64,000 bases of DNA, from the NCBI RefSeq assembly GCF_900105115.1, contig NZ_FNRV01000001.1:2228001-2292000 (forward strand). Reading direction: 5' to 3'. Each line of letters starts with the position of its first letter. Position 1 is the stretch's first letter. This stretch comes from Pseudomonas mohnii. Its GTDB lineage: Bacteria > Pseudomonadota > Gammaproteobacteria > Pseudomonadales > Pseudomonadaceae. Positions 39,011-48,429 of this stretch are shown one piece after another. Under the pieces are notes generated by a model. It had not been told where the DNA came from and did no database searches. It worked only from the letters and a program-made list of their open reading frames with translations. A program made the translations under genes and the position numbers.

Positions 39011-39580
39011 ATGACCGAAACGCTTCTTACGCTTATCAGTGCAGCCCTGATCAACAACCTCGTGTTGCACTGGCCGCTGGGTGTCGATCCGCTGCTGGGC
39101 AGCAAGCGCCAGCAGGTCCATGCACTTGGCCTCGCGACCACGTGCCTGATGTTGATTGTCGGCACCCTTGGTCATGCGCTTTACCACGGGCTGCTGGTGC
39201 CGTTGGACATGGCATCACTGCGGCTGTTTGTGTTTCTGCCATTGAGCGTGTTGTTGATCGCTCCGTTGCTGACGTTGCTGGAGCGGATATTCCCGACACT
39301 CTCCTTCGAGGGGCTCTGGTTGTTGCTGCTGGGCAACGCGGGCGTACTTGGCGTAGCGCTGCTCAACGCCGAGGATGACCAAGGGCTCTTTCACGCCATC
39401 GCCCTGAGCCTGGGTGCCGGGCTGGGTTTCTGGCTGGTGCTGAGCCTTTTTCAAGACCTGCGCCAACGCACACTCGATAACGATATTCCGCTGCCCTTCC
39501 GCGGCCTGCCGATCGACCTGATCAGCGCCGGACTGATCGCAGTGGCTTTTCTCGGATTCAGCGGACTGATCAAAACATGA
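39011..39580 (+). CDS. rnfA: Electron transport complex subunit RnfA/RsxA
   Basis: 189 residues with six predicted membrane helices. [20 protein letters not shown] and the [12 protein letters not shown] loop are diagnostic for RnfA, and [21 protein letters not shown] near the end matches RnfA/RnfE. RnfA and RnfE are homologous inner-membrane subunits that carry a shared [2Fe-2S] site in Rnf. No strong ribosome-binding site is visible. First gene of an rnfABDGE-nth operon; its stop overlaps the rnfB start by four bases. Confidence 0.92.
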   Translation: MTETLLTLISAALINNLVLHWPLGVDPLLGSKRQQVHALGLATTCLMLIVGTLGHALYHGLLVPLDMASLRLFVFLPLSVLLIAPLLTLLERIFPTLSFEGLWLLLLGNAGVLGVALLNAEDDQGLFHAIALSLGAGLGFWLVLSLFQDLRQRTLDNDIPLPFRGLPIDLISAGLIAVAFLGFSGLIKT

Positions 39581-40785
39581 GTCTGATTCAACGCATCGAC
39601 GCCCTCTTGCCACAGACTCAATGCGGCAAGTGCGGCCATCCCGGATGCAAGCCCTACGCCGAAGGTATCGCCAGCGGCGAGCCCATCAACAAGTGCCCGC
39701 CGGGCGGCAGCGAAACCATCAATGCCCTGGCCGAACTGCTGCTCGTACCGGTGCTGGAACTGGACACCAGCCGTGGCTCGGCTCCGGCGCAGATCGCCTA
39801 TATCCGCGAGGCCGAATGTATTGGTTGCACCAAATGCATCCAGGCCTGCCCGGTAGACGCCATCGTCGGCGCGGCCAAACTGATGCACACGGTCATCATC
39901 GACGAGTGCACCGGCTGCGACCTCTGCGTGGCCCCCTGCCCGGTCGACTGCATTGAAATGCATCCGTTGCCGATCTCCACAGTGCTGCCGATTGTCGGCG
40001 GCCTGGCATTCAGCCTTGAAGAGCAACGCGCCCGGACGGCCAAACGCAATCGGGCGCGGCGCCGTTTCGAGCAACGCAACGCCCGCTTGCAACGTGAAGA
40101 AGAACTGAAGGCGGCCGAACGACAGGCCCGGGCGCAACGCGCCGCCCAACCCAGCGCAGCGACGCTTGACCCGGTGCAGGCCGCCCTTGAACGCGTCCGC
40201 GCGCAAAAAGCCGCCACTGCCGATGCAGCACTGAAGAAAGCCAAGATCGATCTGGCGATGAGTCGGGCGCAATTGAACAAATCGCTCAAGGCCTTCGGCC
40301 ATCCGCCGACCTTCGAGCAGCAATCGCAGTTGGTGGTCCTGCAGCAGCAGTTCGAAGCGGCCGAGCAGGCCTTGGCGCTGCTGGAAAGCACGGCTGCGCC
40401 CGCGCCCGCCGTTGCGCCAGTAAAAGATGCCGATCTGAAACGGGCCAAGATCCAGTTGGCCATGCGCCGCGCCGAACTCAAGAAGGCTCAGACCCATCAT
40501 GCGCCCGCTGAACAGATCGAAACCCTGGAGCGCGCGCTCAGCGAAGCCGAACAAGCCTTGCATGCCGCCGAAGCGCTCAGCGGACAACCCTTGCCAGATC
40601 TGACGCGCGTGGAAAAGCGTCCGATCGACAGCCAGCTTCGGCAACTGAAGACCGAACTGGCCTATGCCCGCGCTGACGTCAGCAAACTCGAACGTCGCGC
40701 CGACACCCCCGCCGAACAGATGGAAAAGGCCCGCGCTCGCCTGCAGGAAGCCGAGCGTCAGGTGGATGCCCATGTCACCCCTTGA
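39577..40785 (+). CDS. rnfB: RnfB/RsxB with C-terminal helical repeat extension and no membrane anchor
   Basis: 402 residues, about twice the usual 180-190. Residues 1-50 contain the Fe-S motif CGKCGHPGC then C40; residues 80-130 hold two ferredoxin-type 4Fe-4S motifs ([12 protein letters not shown] and [12 protein letters not shown]). The hydrophobic N-terminal helix of E. coli RsxB is absent. From residue 145 the chain is charged and Ala-rich; [16 protein letters not shown] resembles the tail of RnfC, and three helical-hairpin repeats start near residues 220, 288 and 355. It ends overlapping rnfD, with no rnfC between. Confidence 0.9.
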   Translation: MSLIQRIDALLPQTQCGKCGHPGCKPYAEGIASGEPINKCPPGGSETINALAELLLVPVLELDTSRGSAPAQIAYIREAECIGCTKCIQACPVDAIVGAAKLMHTVIIDECTGCDLCVAPCPVDCIEMHPLPISTVLPIVGGLAFSLEEQRARTAKRNRARRRFEQRNARLQREEELKAAERQARAQRAAQPSAATLDPVQAALERVRAQKAATADAALKKAKIDLAMSRAQLNKSLKAFGHPPTFEQQSQLVVLQQQFEAAEQALALLESTAAPAPAVAPVKDADLKRAKIQLAMRRAELKKAQTHHAPAEQIETLERALSEAEQALHAAEALSGQPLPDLTRVEKRPIDSQLRQLKTELAYARADVSKLERRADTPAEQMEKARARLQEAERQVDAHVTP

Positions 40786-41758
40786 CGCGGTCGACGAGCG
40801 CCTTCAGCAGGCCATGCAGCGGGTACTCCTGGCTACGTTGCCGGGCATGCTCACGTTGTTCTGGCTGTACGGCTGGGGGGTCTTGATCAACCTGGTTCTG
40901 GCGGCGGTGAGCGCTTTGGCCGCTGAAGCGGCGGTGTTGAAGTTGCGCAAGCGGTCACTCCAGCCGACCCTGAGCGACGGCAGTGCACTGGTCAGCGCGA
41001 CATTGCTGGCCCTGGCCCTGCCGCCTTACTGCCCTTGGTGGTTGACGGTCAGTGCCGCCGCGTCTGCCATGCTGTTGGGCAAGCACTTGTATGGGGGCGT
41101 GGGCAAAAATCCGTTCAATCCGGCGATGCTTGGCTTTGCCCTGGTGCTGGTGACGTTTCCGCAACAAATGACGCACTGGCCATCCTCCCACGGCATGGAC
41201 CTGATGGGCGGACTCCAGCAAGTTTTCGGTTTTGGTCAGTTGCCGGATGCCTGGGTCCAGGCCACGGCGCTGGATGGCTTAAGGATCAACAAAAGCCTGA
41301 CCATGGATGAACTGTTCGCCACTCATCCTGCCTTTGGCCAATTCGGTGGTCGAGGTGTGGAATGGGTGAATCTGGCGTTTCTGGCGGGCGGCGCATTTCT
41401 GCTGCAACAGCGCCTGTTCAGTTGGCACGCGCCAGTCGGCATGCTCGCCAGCCTGTTCCTTATCAGCTTGTTGTGCTGGAACGGTTCGGGCTCCGACTCC
41501 CATGGTTCACCGCTGTTTCATCTGCTCAGCGGCGCCAGCATGCTGGGGGCATTTTTCATCGTGACGGAACCGGTGTCCGGTGCGAAAAGCCCCGGCGCAC
41601 GACTGCTGTTCGGCGCGGGGGTCGGACTGTTGACCTATCTGATTCGCACCTGGGGTGGCTATCCCGACGGCGTGGCGTTCGCCGTCCTGTTAATGAACCT
41701 GTGTGTACCGGCGCTGGAGCGGTTTGTCGCGTCCAGGCAGGAACGGATTTCGCCATGA
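40772..41758 (+). CDS. rnfD: Electron transport complex subunit RnfD/RsxD
   Basis: 328 residues with about nine membrane helices. [39 protein letters not shown] and [15 protein letters not shown] match RnfD. The covalent FMN threonine is conserved at T165 in WVQATALD, aligned with QATPLD of E. coli. The start ATG 40772 follows AGGTGG and overlaps the end of rnfB by fourteen bases. It belongs to the membrane core of the Rnf/Rsx complex, which moves electrons and ions or reduces SoxR. Confidence 0.92.
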   Translation: MSPLDAVDERLQQAMQRVLLATLPGMLTLFWLYGWGVLINLVLAAVSALAAEAAVLKLRKRSLQPTLSDGSALVSATLLALALPPYCPWWLTVSAAASAMLLGKHLYGGVGKNPFNPAMLGFALVLVTFPQQMTHWPSSHGMDLMGGLQQVFGFGQLPDAWVQATALDGLRINKSLTMDELFATHPAFGQFGGRGVEWVNLAFLAGGAFLLQQRLFSWHAPVGMLASLFLISLLCWNGSGSDSHGSPLFHLLSGASMLGAFFIVTEPVSGAKSPGARLLFGAGVGLLTYLIRTWGGYPDGVAFAVLLMNLCVPALERFVASRQERISP

Positions 41759-42366
41759 GCCGAGCATCGAGCGTTGCGATCCTTGTGGTCATGGCAGGTC
41801 TTGGCATTGGCTCGACGTACTTCGTGCAACACACCAGCGCCTCCCGCATTGCCGCCCAACAGCACCTGATCGACAGTCGCAACCTGCTTGACCTGTTGCC
41901 GCCGGACAGCTACGACAATCAGCCACTGGAACAGCCGCTCGCACTCGACGTCACAGCCTTGACCAACAGCACTCTGCTGGGTGGTTACCTGGCAAGCAAG
42001 TCCGGCCAGCCCTATGCCGTGTTGCTGCGCAGTCAGACCCTGGGTTATGCCGGCGCCATCGACTTGCTGATCGCCGTCGATGCCAATGGCCGGTTGGTGG
42101 GGGTCAAAACCCTGAAGCAATCCGAAACTCCGGGGCTTGGCGCACGGATCGCCGATTGGCCGAATGCCTGGCTTCAGATGTTTTCCGGCAAGTCTCGAAC
42201 CGATCCTGGCGACAATGGCTGGGCGCTGAAAAAGGATCAGGGGCAATTCGATCAGATCGCGGGCGCGACCATCACGTCAAGAGCGGTGATCAACGCCACC
42301 CATGACGCTCTGCGCTATTGCGATGAGCACCGGCAAGCACTGTTCGGGAGTCCTTCCCATGAATAA
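41755..42366 (+). CDS. rnfG: Electron transport complex subunit RnfG/RsxG
   Basis: 203 residues: one N-terminal membrane helix (about 6-24) and a periplasmic FMN-binding domain. The flavin attachment motif is AGATIT near the C-terminus, with T172 as the probable FMN-linked residue. KTLKQSETPGLG is the conserved RnfG/NqrC loop. ATGA overlap with rnfD indicates translational coupling. Attachment of FMN needs an ApbE transferase, which is not encoded in this window. Confidence 0.92.
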   Translation: MSRASSVAILVVMAGLGIGSTYFVQHTSASRIAAQQHLIDSRNLLDLLPPDSYDNQPLEQPLALDVTALTNSTLLGGYLASKSGQPYAVLLRSQTLGYAGAIDLLIAVDANGRLVGVKTLKQSETPGLGARIADWPNAWLQMFSGKSRTDPGDNGWALKKDQGQFDQIAGATITSRAVINATHDALRYCDEHRQALFGSPSHE

Positions 42367-42940
42367 ATCCTTCCTTGTGCAAAACTCGCTGATGCTTGCA
42401 CCGTTGATCGGCGCTACCGGCTCGCTGATGACCGCTGTGGGCATCACGCTGACGTTCATCATGGTGACCAGCGTTTTCGCCCTGTGCATGAATGCATTGC
42501 GGCCTCGACTGCTCCCGGCGACGCACTTGCTGGCAAACGTGCTGCTCGCCGCCACATTGACCAGTTGCGCGGAACTCGGCGCCCAACTCTGGTCGCTGCA
42601 ATGGCATCAGGACTTGGGCATTTATGCCGGGCTGGTTGCCTTGCAATGCGTGGTGTTGGACTGCACTGGATTTTTCCAGAGAACCTGGCCGGCTCGCCTG
42701 CGGTTGTATGGCTTGTTCGGCGCATTGATGGTGGGCCTGGGGCTGCTCCGGGAACTCATTGGCCGCGGGACCTTCGGCAGCCACCTGTCATGGCTGACGA
42801 ATGCCTCGCCAGCGCATTGGGAAGGCTGGATCTTAACCACCGACGGTGGCTTGCGCCTGACCACGCTGGCCCCTGGCGGATTCATTCTGCTGGGATTGCT
42901 GATTGCCCTCTGGCAAATCTGGCACCGCCCCACACCTTAA
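42359..42940 (+). CDS. rnfE: Electron transport complex subunit RnfE/RsxE, divergent
   Basis: 193 residues with about six membrane helices, somewhat shorter and more divergent than E. coli RsxE (about 230). Retained features are NSLMLAPLIGAT near the start, GLLRELIGRGTFGS and LAPGGFILLGLLIAL at the end, all in the expected order. It overlaps rnfG by eight bases. Position between rnfG and nth supports the call; divergence may be connected with loss of rnfC from the operon. Confidence 0.85.
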   Translation: MNKSFLVQNSLMLAPLIGATGSLMTAVGITLTFIMVTSVFALCMNALRPRLLPATHLLANVLLAATLTSCAELGAQLWSLQWHQDLGIYAGLVALQCVVLDCTGFFQRTWPARLRLYGLFGALMVGLGLLRELIGRGTFGSHLSWLTNASPAHWEGWILTTDGGLRLTTLAPGGFILLGLLIALWQIWHRPTP

Positions 42941-42970
42941 ATTGAACGTCTTCGAGGAAACTCACTGCCC

Positions 42971-43609
42971 ATGAATGCCGCAAAACGTCTGGAAATTTTC
43001 CGCAGGCTGCATGAAGACAACCCGGAACCGAAGACCGAACTGGCCTATTCCTCACCGTTTGAATTACTGATCGCTGTGATTCTCTCGGCGCAATCGACCG
43101 ATGTCGGCGTCAACAAGGCCACGGCGAAACTGTTCCCGGTCGCCAATACGCCGGCGGCGATATATGCCCTGGGCGTCGACGGACTGTCGGAATACATCAA
43201 GACCATCGGCCTGTACAACAGCAAAGCAAAGAACGTGATCGAAACATGTCGCCTGCTGGTGGAGCGCCATGCTGGCGAAGTGCCGCAGACCCGAGAGGAA
43301 CTAGAAGCGCTGCCCGGTGTTGGCCGCAAGACCGCCAACGTGGTGCTCAACACAGCATTCCGCCAACTGACCATGGCTGTGGACACCCATATTTTCCGAG
43401 TCAGCAACCGCACCGGCATTGCGCCGGGCAAGAATGTGGTCGAGGTCGAGAAAAAACTGATGAAATTCGTGCCCAAGCAATACCTGCTCGATTCCCATCA
43501 CTGGCTGATCCTTCACGGGCGCTATGTTTGCCTGGCTCGCAAGCCCCGCTGCGGCAGTTGTCGCATCGAAGACCTGTGCGAATACAAGCACAAGACCTCC
43601 GACGATTGA
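42971..43609 (+). CDS. nth: Endonuclease III
   Basis: 212 residues. Helix-hairpin-helix LEALPGVGRKTANVVLN with the catalytic Lys, the catalytic Asp in AVDTHIFRVSNRTG, and the [4Fe-4S] cysteines C187, C194, C197 and C203 (CLARKPRCGSCRIEDLC) are all present. It is the bifunctional DNA glycosylase/AP lyase for oxidised pyrimidines. It closes the rnf operon 30 bases after rnfE, as in E. coli and P. aeruginosa. Confidence 0.97.
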   Translation: MNAAKRLEIFRRLHEDNPEPKTELAYSSPFELLIAVILSAQSTDVGVNKATAKLFPVANTPAAIYALGVDGLSEYIKTIGLYNSKAKNVIETCRLLVERHAGEVPQTREELEALPGVGRKTANVVLNTAFRQLTMAVDTHIFRVSNRTGIAPGKNVVEVEKKLMKFVPKQYLLDSHHWLILHGRYVCLARKPRCGSCRIEDLCEYKHKTSDD

Positions 43610-43715
43610 GGCACTATTGGATTTATTGATATATCGATTGAAAAAATCTTTTTTACCCGCCGGGAGATTGTCGATATAAGGAGCCCCAAAGGCAGTCTTA
43701 GCCTGGAGTAACTAA

Positions 43716-43895
43716 ATGAGCACTGGCAAAGAGCAATTGGACGTAGAAGACGACTTTACCCCCATTGAGGCCGATGACGCTGAACCTGTGGTTGAAGTGG
43801 CGAAAACCAACCTGAGCAAACGCCGTACCATCGACAATCTGCTGGAGGAGCGCCGACTGCAAAAGCAATTGGCCGATTACGACTTTGACTTATGA
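43716..43895 (+). CDS. Small acidic/basic conserved protein downstream of nth
   Basis: 59 residues. The N-terminal half is acidic (EDDFTPIEADDAEPVVEV) and the C-terminal half basic and helical (NLSKRRTIDNLLEERRLQKQ). GGAG lies eight bases before the ATG. A similar short gene follows nth in P. aeruginosa, as I recall (the PA3496 type). A strong terminator follows immediately. No function is known to me. Confidence 0.75.
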   Translation: MSTGKEQLDVEDDFTPIEADDAEPVVEVAKTNLSKRRTIDNLLEERRLQKQLADYDFDL

Positions 43896-43900
43896 CACCT

Positions 43901-43928
43901 AAAAGCCTCCCGAAACGGAGGCTTTTTA
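43901..43928 (+). terminator. Rho-independent terminator
   Basis: aaaagcctcc / ggaggctttt stem with a six-base loop and TTTTT, six bases after the small gene. Confidence 0.92.
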
Positions 43929-43981
43929 CTTTGGCTGCCCGGTAAATGCCGCCCATCGCTGCGCGTCAAATGCTGATGCAA

Positions 43982-44608
43982 TCACACCAGCCCGTTGCGC
44001 TGGGCCAATTCAATCAGGTCCACCAGAGAGCGCGCATTGAGTTTCAACAGCAGGCGAGTCTTGTAAGTACTAACGGTTTTGTTGCTAAGGAACATCCCAT
44101 CGGCAATCTCCTTGTTAGTCTTGCCCTTGGCCAACTGTTGCAAGACCATCATTTCCCGCCCTGACAGACGATCCACCATATCGGCTTCACTGGCGTTACC
44201 CAAACTAGCGCGTACGGTATGCAAGGCCTGATTGGGAAAGTAGCTGTAACCGGACAAAACGGCCTTTATTGCACTGAGCAACTCAGTGAGGTCCTGCTGC
44301 TTGCAGACATACCCGGCGGCCCCGGACTGCATGCAACGCATGGAAAAATGACCAGGCGCCTGGGACGTCAATATCAACACTTTCATTGGCATCGCAGTGG
44401 ATGACAGGCGGGCAATGACTTCCAACCCGTCCAGTTTCGGTATTCCAATATCCAGAATGACAATGTCCGGCATATGTTCACGCGCAAGTTGCAATGCATC
44501 CACGCCATTATCTGTTTCTGCAATGACTTCGTAGCCATGACGTTCCATCAGCATACGTACCGCAAGACGAATGACGGGGTGATCATCCACGATCAGCACT
44601 TTATTCAT
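43982..44608 (-). CDS. LuxR/FixJ-type response regulator (BvgA/EvgA-like), orphan
   Basis: 208 residues. Receiver domain 1-120 with MNKVLIVDDHPVIRLAVRML, phospho-acceptor in DIVILDIGIPKLDG and Lys in YVCKQQD. LuxR helix-turn-helix 145-205 with LSGREMMVLQQLAKGKTNKE and MFLSNKTVSTYKTRLLLKL. It is of the BvgA/EvgA group, which is usually fed by large hybrid sensor kinases; no kinase is encoded nearby. Start at ATG 44608 gives the standard receiver N-terminus. It faces an AT-rich region upstream. Confidence 0.9.
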   Translation of the reverse strand: MNKVLIVDDHPVIRLAVRMLMERHGYEVIAETDNGVDALQLAREHMPDIVILDIGIPKLDGLEVIARLSSTAMPMKVLILTSQAPGHFSMRCMQSGAAGYVCKQQDLTELLSAIKAVLSGYSYFPNQALHTVRASLGNASEADMVDRLSGREMMVLQQLAKGKTNKEIADGMFLSNKTVSTYKTRLLLKLNARSLVDLIELAQRNGLV

Positions 44609-45165
44609 GGGCAGTCCAATTTCGCTGTTCGAATTTTTAGAGCCCGCACAATAGCCTAGTCGTTTCACCCATGGCATGCCGCCCCCCCCAGCCACCTACA
44701 CCGAGAGACATTCCCTACAAATATCGCGGATTAGTCTTACAAAAAAACCGTCTCAGCAAGGCATCGAAAACGAAACCCACGGGAAGACAATTCAATTCTC
44801 AACGGTTTTTCGTATCAATTTACGACAAAAAAGTTGAGCAAAAAATCGGAGCCATCGCAGTCTGGCTGATACAGCCCAGTCAACCACGGCCAAAAAGTAA
44901 CCGATATTTTCCGCACTTATATTCATACCAGAAATATCACACACCACGTATCCACTTACTCTTACAGCGAAGAAAACCTGACAAACAATCATTACAAAGA
45001 CACAATTTAAAACCCACTTCTAGCCAAGCCAAATTAAATCAACACAACGCTCACACACATTAAAATGGATATACTTCCTATACAAATCCAAATCATTAAC
45101 AACACCAAACTAAAATATCTTTATTAACCCACCGAGAAAAGACAAATTAAATATGAGTGAAAGAC
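44609..45165. other. AT-rich intergenic region, no gene supported
   Basis: About 560 bases, markedly richer in A and T than the rest of the window, especially 44700-45160. A 130-codon open frame (44671-45063) is low-complexity, rich in Lys, Gln, Ser, Pro and His, and has no ribosome-binding site; I do not call it. The region presumably holds promoters for the response regulator (leftward) and the unknown membrane protein (rightward). The composition suggests horizontally acquired or silenced DNA. Confidence 0.55.
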
Positions 45166-45822
45166 ATGACAAAACTCAAAAAAAGAATCACCAACCCCAT
45201 GACCGTTATCGCGATATTCGCAACACTTTCTGAAACATCCGCAGCGATTTCTCTACCCTTTCTGGACAATAAGGAAAGAGAAATCTACATATGGTTCCTG
45301 ATCAGCTTCCCCTTTTATTTACTGCTTCTATTCTTCGTCACACTCAACTTTAATTATCGCTCGCTGTATGCGCCTTCGGATTTTGACAAGGGAAAGCACT
45401 TCATAAAAGTGCTGGACAAGCCCAAGCATCCGGAAAACAGCCACTCAACGACGTCAAGTGAACATACTGAACGGCATAAGCCAGTGGATGCCGGGCGATC
45501 CGCTTCGCCCCCCTGCGCCGCTCAGGCCTCGCTCGTAGACCCAGGCTTGCAGGATCTGCCCTCGGTTGAACATCACATCCGAATGACCGCGCTGCTCAAG
45601 GAGTTATGCATCATTGACGCACGCTGCCTGAGCAAAAAAATCGAGTTCAGCGCTTTATTGGAGAATATCGAGAGGCCACGGGACAGGCAGGCACACGTGA
45701 TTTTGTTTCTCACCTGCGCAGAATCGGAGGCCATACTGAAAAACTGTGCAATCAAACATTCCAAGCTGACGCGCAAGCGCCATAGCGCCATAGCGCCACA
45801 TGTTGCGCTGCTTACAATTTGA
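45166..45822 (+). CDS. Unknown protein with two N-terminal membrane helices
   Basis: 218 residues. Two hydrophobic segments at about residues 12-32 (TVIAIFATLSETSAAISLPF) and 40-60 (YIWFLISFPFYLLLLFFVTL) are followed by a basic and then polar cytoplasmic region of about 150 residues. The first third is AT-rich with AT-ending codons, the remainder closer to host composition, hinting at mosaic origin. A GTG at 45157 is an alternative start; ribosome-binding sites are poor. I do not recognise a family. Confidence 0.55.
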   Translation: MTKLKKRITNPMTVIAIFATLSETSAAISLPFLDNKEREIYIWFLISFPFYLLLLFFVTLNFNYRSLYAPSDFDKGKHFIKVLDKPKHPENSHSTTSSEHTERHKPVDAGRSASPPCAAQASLVDPGLQDLPSVEHHIRMTALLKELCIIDARCLSKKIEFSALLENIERPRDRQAHVILFLTCAESEAILKNCAIKHSKLTRKRHSAIAPHVALLTI

Positions 45823-45966
45823 ACACACATGAGGTGACGGTCATTGACCATAGCGGCCAATCGATATCAGAGACGTGCGGGAAATATCAGAGGGAGACAG
45901 ATTGTAGATAAAGAGGGTGACAAGAAAATCGCGATGTCGAAGGACCAGATAAACACTATTTCGGGC

Positions 45967-45995
45967 TTGTGGCCTCGTCGATGACGAGGCCACAA
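45967..45995 (-). terminator. Hairpin downstream of argG
   Basis: ttgtggcctcgtc / gacgaggccacaa, a perfect 13-base stem with a three-base loop, 22 bases beyond the argG stop. No long T-run, so a weak terminator or mRNA 3'-end stabiliser. Confidence 0.6.
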
Positions 45996-46017
45996 ATTCC
46001 TTACCCGCTCAAAGGTC

Positions 46018-47235
46018 TCAGAAAAGCTTCCGGCCCTTGTTCGCAGCAATGCGCATGCGCAATGCGTTGAGCTTGATGAAACCTGCCGCGTCGGCCTGGT
46101 TGTAGGCGCCGCCATCTTCCTCGAAGGTCGCGATGTTGGCGTCGAACAACGACTCGTCGGACTTGCGACCGGTCACGATCACATTGCCCTTGTACAGCTT
46201 CAGGCGCACAACGCCATTCACGTGAGCCTGGGAAGCGTCGATCATCTGCTGCAGCATCAGACGCTCTGGGCTCCACCAGTAGCCGGTGTAGATCAGGCTG
46301 GCGTACTTCGGCATCAACTCGTCCTTGAGGTGAGCCACTTCGCGGTCCAGGGTGATCGATTCGATCGCACGGTGGGCGCGCAGCATGATGGTGCCGCCAG
46401 GTGTCTCGTAGCAGCCACGGGACTTCATGCCCACGTAACGGTTCTCGACGATGTCCAGACGGCCGATGCCGTGTTCGCCACCGATACGGTTCAACGTCGC
46501 CAGCACGGTAGCCGGGGTCATTTCGACGCCGTCCAGTGCGACGATGTCGCCGTTGCGGTAGGTCAATTCCAGATACTGCGGCTTGTCAGGCGCCTTCTCC
46601 GGGGAGACGGTCCAACGCCACATGTCTTCTTCGTGCTCGGTCCAGGTGTCTTCCAGCACGCCGCCTTCATAGGAGATGTGCAGCAGGTTGGCATCCATCG
46701 AGTACGGGGATTTCTTCTTGCCGTGACGCTCGATCGGGATTGCATGCTTCTCGGCGTAGTCCATCAGCTTCTCGCGGGACAGCAGGTCCCACTCGCGCCA
46801 AGGGGCAATCACTTTCACACCTGGTTTCAAGGCATAGGCGCCCAGTTCGAAACGAACCTGGTCGTTACCCTTGCCGGTGGCGCCGTGGGAAATGGCGTCT
46901 GCGCCGGTTTCGTTGGCGATTTCGATCAGGCGTTTGGCGATCAACGGACGAGCGATGGAAGTACCCAGCAGGTACTCGCCTTCGTAAACGGTGTTGGCGC
47001 GGAACATCGGGAAAACGAAATCGCGCACGAACTCTTCGCGTAAGTCGTCGATGTAGATCTCTTTCACGCCCATGGCCTGAGCCTTGGCGCGTGCCGGTTC
47101 GACCTCTTCGCCCTGACCCAGGTCAGCGGTGAAGGTCACCACTTCACAGTTATAAGTATCCTGCAGCCACTTGAGGATCACCGAAGTGTCCAGGCCGCCG
47201 GAATACGCCAGAACGACCTTGTTTACGTCCGCCAT
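46018..47235 (-). CDS. argG: Argininosuccinate synthase
   Basis: 405 residues. The ATP pyrophosphatase P-loop [15 protein letters not shown] is at residues 10-24, with further signatures [17 protein letters not shown] and [12 protein letters not shown]. It joins citrulline and aspartate with ATP in arginine synthesis, the step after ArgF, which is encoded 8.5 kb away at 55680. It lies downstream of motY on the same strand, 129 bp apart, and has no attenuator visible. Confidence 0.98.
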   Translation of the reverse strand: MADVNKVVLAYSGGLDTSVILKWLQDTYNCEVVTFTADLGQGEEVEPARAKAQAMGVKEIYIDDLREEFVRDFVFPMFRANTVYEGEYLLGTSIARPLIAKRLIEIANETGADAISHGATGKGNDQVRFELGAYALKPGVKVIAPWREWDLLSREKLMDYAEKHAIPIERHGKKKSPYSMDANLLHISYEGGVLEDTWTEHEEDMWRWTVSPEKAPDKPQYLELTYRNGDIVALDGVEMTPATVLATLNRIGGEHGIGRLDIVENRYVGMKSRGCYETPGGTIMLRAHRAIESITLDREVAHLKDELMPKYASLIYTGYWWSPERLMLQQMIDASQAHVNGVVRLKLYKGNVIVTGRKSDESLFDANIATFEEDGGAYNQADAAGFIKLNALRMRIAANKGRKLF

Positions 47236-47364
47236 GCCATCACTCCACGGGGTTCTACGGAAAGCCGGGAAGTCTACCGCTCATGCAGGATAATTTACAG
47301 AGGCGCGACAGCTTATGACGACGAAGCGACAGATTATGTCGAGAGCGCGACGATGACCGGCGAG

Positions 47365-48267
47365 TCAGGAGGTCGCCGATGTGGATGGCTTCGTGGCTTG
47401 CGGGGCCACCTGCTCTGGCGGAGCTCCGCGTTCCAGGCGAACGGCGACCCGACGGTTCTTGGCCCGGTTGGCATTGTTTGTATTGGGTGCCAGTGGGTAA
47501 CGCTCACCGTGGAAGCGCATGGTGACCTGCGATTCCTGAATGCCATTGGCCTTGAAGAATTCCATGACCGCCAGGGCCCGGCGCCGTGACAGGTCACGGT
47601 TGGTCAGGCGGTTGCCGCTGTTGTCGGAATGACCGTCGAGCTCGATGTGATTGACCGTCGGATCGGCCTTCATGTACTCCAGCATCACCTGCAGCTTGGC
47701 TTTCGCCGCCGCATCCAGGTCGATACCGCCACCAGGGAAACCGACTTCGGATTGTTTCACCTGCTCGAAGTTCTGCGGCAACAACTTCGCCACGCAACCC
47801 TGATAGTCGGCAAACGCCTTGCTGAACTTGACCGGAAGCAACCGCACTTCCGACACACGCCCATCCCCCGAAGAATGCCGGATCACAGGGCTGCGTCCGT
47901 CCATCAGGCCACTGATCAATCGCCCCGCCTGCACCTGCGAACTGTTGAACAGCACATTGCCGCTGCCGATTCTCACCGAACCCAGGTTGATATCGCCCCG
48001 CCCCGGTTGCCACGGCGCCGCCGCCGCCAGCAAGGTGGCCGACCCGCCACCCATCATGGCGTTGTAGGCATTCAGACGAAACGTCGCCTGCTCGCCAGCA
48101 CGGCGCACGAATTGTCCCGAGCCAAAATCAGTGATCGGCTGGGTCAGTCTGCATTCGAACTTGTCACCTTCGACCGTCCACTCGATGCTCTCCAGTCGGG
48201 TCTGGAAAGTGAGCGCCATCGCAGGAAGGCTGGCAAACACACTGAGCAAGGCTAAATAACGCTGGCG
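47365..48267 (-). CDS. motY: Flagellar motor-associated OmpA-like protein MotY
   Basis: 300 residues from GTG 48267, which has GGAG six bases upstream; an upstream GTG at 48282 adds five residues. A signal peptide (MRQRYLALLSVFASLPAMA) is followed by the MotY N-terminal domain (TFQTRLESIEWTVEGDKFEC) and a C-terminal OmpA peptidoglycan-binding domain (IELDGHSDNSGNRLTNRDLS). MotY forms part of the T ring of polar flagellar motors and is needed for motility with MotAB/MotCD. Neighbours argG and pyrC match P. aeruginosa. Confidence 0.92.
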   Translation of the reverse strand, partial: RQRYLALLSVFASLPAMALTFQTRLESIEWTVEGDKFECRLTQPITDFGSGQFVRRAGEQATFRLNAYNAMMGGGSATLLAAAAPWQPGRGDINLGSVRIGSGNVLFNSSQVQAGRLISGLMDGRSPVIRHSSGDGRVSEVRLLPVKFSKAFADYQGCVAKLLPQNFEQVKQSEVGFPGGGIDLDAAAKAKLQVMLEYMKADPTVNHIELDGHSDNSGNRLTNRDLSRRRALAVMEFFKANGIQESQVTMRFHGERYPLAPNTNNANRAKNRRVAVRLERGAPPEQVAPQATKPSTSATS

Positions 48268-48429
48268 CACGGGAGGCTCCACTGGCTTCTACAACAAAAA
48301 GACCGACACACATATGTTTACGGCATACCTGTTGGATATCGGAAGCTTCCCGTAAAACTTGATAGCGAGTGCCTGCAAGAGTCTTTTCCGGTAGCATTCC
48401 CCTCAGTTTGACCCGCCTGGAATCCCCTC

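Noticed and set aside
44671..45063. A 130-codon frame in the AT-rich region.
   Set aside because: Low complexity, no ribosome-binding site, and no resemblance to a folded protein.
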